From NCBI GenBank assembly GCA_000431275.1, contig HF989230.1, positions 40,335-46,102 of the forward strand: a stretch of DNA of 5,768 nucleotides, written 5' to 3'. Position 1 is the stretch's first letter; the number at the start of each line of letters is the position of its first letter. The translations under genes and the position numbers were made by a program. The notes beneath the pieces are model-generated. The model ran no database searches, was not told where the DNA came from, and saw only the letters and a list, made by a program, of their open reading frames with translations. This stretch comes from Prevotella sp. CAG:755. Lineage in GTDB: Bacteria; Bacteroidota; Bacteroidia; Bacteroidales; Bacteroidaceae. Shown here one piece after another: positions 4,792-5,768 of this stretch.

Positions 4792-5722
4792 GGCTGTCGT
4801 TTTTAGGGGTGGCGCCCTCGCCGACCGTACGGATGAAGATGTCGTTCATCGACGGCAGGCGCTCGGCAAAGTTCAGTATCTCGATTTTTGCGGCCAGCGC
4901 GGTGAGCAGTTCGGAGTTGGTCACCCCTTCGTGCTTGCGCACCTTCATGCTCACACCGGAGGGCGTCTCTTCGGCGGCAAGCACATCACAGGCCCCGCAG
5001 TCGTCCAAGCGGCTTCCCGGGGCGGCGAGGAGTTCAAACGTGCCGTCGCGGAAGCGGGCGCGCACGTCGTCGACTTCGCCGTCGAGCACCACTTTCGAGT
5101 GGTTGATCAGGGCGATGCGGTCGCAGATTTCCTCGACCGACGCCATGTTGTGCGTCGAGAAGAGAATGGTGTGCCCCTTGTCGCGCAGTTCGAGTATCTC
5201 GCGTTTGAGCAGTTCGGCGTTGACGGGGTCGAAGCCGCTGAACGGCTCGTCGAAGATGAGCAACTCGGGCTCGTGGATGACGGTGATGACGAACTGCACC
5301 TTCTGCTGCATGCCTTTGGATAGCTCTTCAAGTTTCTTGCCCCACCATGGCATGATCCCGAACTTCTCGAACCACGACTGGATGCGTCGTTTGGCTTCCT
5401 GATAGCTGAGGCCCTTGAGCTGGGCCAGGTAGATGGCCTGCTCGCCGACTTTCATCTTCTTGTAGAGGCCACGCTCCTCGGGCAGGTAGCCGATGTGGTA
5501 GACGTCCTCGGGGCGCGAGAGGTGGCCGTCGAAGAGCACCTCGCCCGAGTCGGGCGCCGTGATGCGGTTGATGATGCGGATGAGGGTCGTCTTGCCGGCT
5601 CCGTTGGGGCCAAGCAGGCCAAAGACCCGCCCGCGCGGCACCTGGATGCTCACCTCGTCGAGGGCGAGGTGGTGGGCATAACGCTTCACCACGTCGCGGG
5701 CTTCAAGGAAAAAGTTTTCCAT
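4784..5722 (-). CDS. ABC transporter ATP-binding protein (NatA-like)
   Basis: The product is 312 residues with one nucleotide-binding domain (about 5-225): Walker A GPNGAGKT (38-45), Q-loop region IGYLPEERGLY (77-87), signature LSKGMQQK (134-141), Walker B LLIFDEP (154-160) with catalytic E159, D-loop SGFDPVN (162-168) and H-loop H191. At the Q-loop position there is E82 rather than glutamine, and the signature reads LSKGM instead of LSGGQ; both are usual in the NatA/YhaQ group. The extension at about 228-305 fits the accessory C-terminal domain of this group (DUF4162). It powers the permease encoded next to it from the cytoplasmic face. The ATG at 5722 is well supported: an in-frame TAA lies seven codons upstream with no start between. 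Its stop overlaps the permease start in ATGAATAA. Confidence 0.95.
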   Translation of the reverse strand: MENFFLEARDVVKRYAHHLALDEVSIQVPRGRVFGLLGPNGAGKTTLIRIINRITAPDSGEVLFDGHLSRPEDVYHIGYLPEERGLYKKMKVGEQAIYLAQLKGLSYQEAKRRIQSWFEKFGIMPWWGKKLEELSKGMQQKVQFVITVIHEPELLIFDEPFSGFDPVNAELLKREILELRDKGHTILFSTHNMASVEEICDRIALINHSKVVLDGEVDDVRARFRDGTFELLAAPGSRLDDCGACDVLAAEETPSGVSMKVRKHEGVTNSELLTALAAKIEILNFAERLPSMNDIFIRTVGEGATPKNDSHE

Positions 5723-5768
5723 ACTTATTATATAAAATGATTATCCGCATGTTGTCCGTCTGTATGTT
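5723..5768 (-). promoter_or_regulatory. AT-rich leader of the ABC operon (promoter not resolved)
   Basis: The 24 bases directly before the ATPase start (5723-5746) are almost pure A/T, in sharp contrast to the surrounding GC-rich sequence, as is common for translation start regions in Bacteroidetes. No exact TAnnTTTG box with a TTTG partner is found in the 46 bases available. The nearest pattern is TAATCATTTT on the minus strand, which does not fit the consensus. The promoter may be weak, of another type, or beyond the window. Confidence 0.35.

Noticed and set aside
3238..4806. Long plus-strand open frame (522 codons) across the repeat region and opposite the ABC permease gene
   Set aside because: It is antisense to a well-supported permease. 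Its translation is rich in His, Arg, Asp and Glu with no domain signature, as expected for the shadow frame of a GC-rich membrane protein gene.
4625..5323. Plus-strand open frame (232 codons) opposite the ABC genes
   Set aside because: Shadow of the ATPase and permease coding sequence; no independent evidence.
5723..5768. Sigma-70 style -10 (TATAAT) in the AT-rich leader of the ABC operon
   Set aside because: Bacteroidetes use TAnnTTTG promoters. The match lies almost on top of the start codon and has no suitable upstream box.

Overview
The window most likely comes from a high-GC member of the Bacteroidales, with Alistipes (Rikenellaceae) as the best guess. The evidence is: genes without Shine-Dalgarno sequences; a textbook Bacteroidetes promoter (TTTG, 20 bp, TAnnTTTG) in front of a tRNA gene; a tRNA with no encoded CCA; Bacteroidales-like PyrH and NatA/NatB-type proteins; and GC-rich coding sequence. 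The genus is inferred from memory of protein style and base composition, not from a search.

Layout. Positions 1-1964 on the plus strand hold the 3' part of a MATE (DinF-like) efflux transporter gene, which overlaps by 4 bp a GtrB/DPM1-like family 2 membrane glycosyltransferase gene. pyrH (UMP kinase) follows on the same strand at 2000-2710 and has its own -7 promoter box just after the glycosyltransferase stop. Positions 2711-3504 contain no protein gene. They hold a hairpin terminator after pyrH, a minus-strand tRNA with anticodon CAT (probably elongator tRNA-Met) with its own promoter and terminator, and a cluster of repeats. From 5722 down to 3505 on the minus strand runs a two-gene ABC exporter operon (NatA-like ATPase, then NatB-like ABC-2 permease; 8-bp overlap). 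It ends in a strong intrinsic terminator at 3445-3483.

How the genes work together. The two minus-strand ABC proteins almost certainly form one exporter whose substrate cannot be read from the sequence. The MATE protein and glycosyltransferase are translationally coupled, but a shared pathway is not demonstrated. PyrH and the tRNA are housekeeping genes.

The most unusual part is the convergent intergenic region. At 3225-3332 there is a pair of inverted REP-like palindromes. Each is a perfect 9-bp hairpin preceded directly by GTAG, the foot sequence known from RAYT-associated REP elements, so the pair looks like a REPIN. It is flanked by a degenerate direct repeat whose copies differ only by transitions. 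Next to it are two 21-bp-spaced copies of a 16-nt motif containing the palindrome GTTCGAAC. No new defence, CRISPR or other complete novel system is visible in this window.
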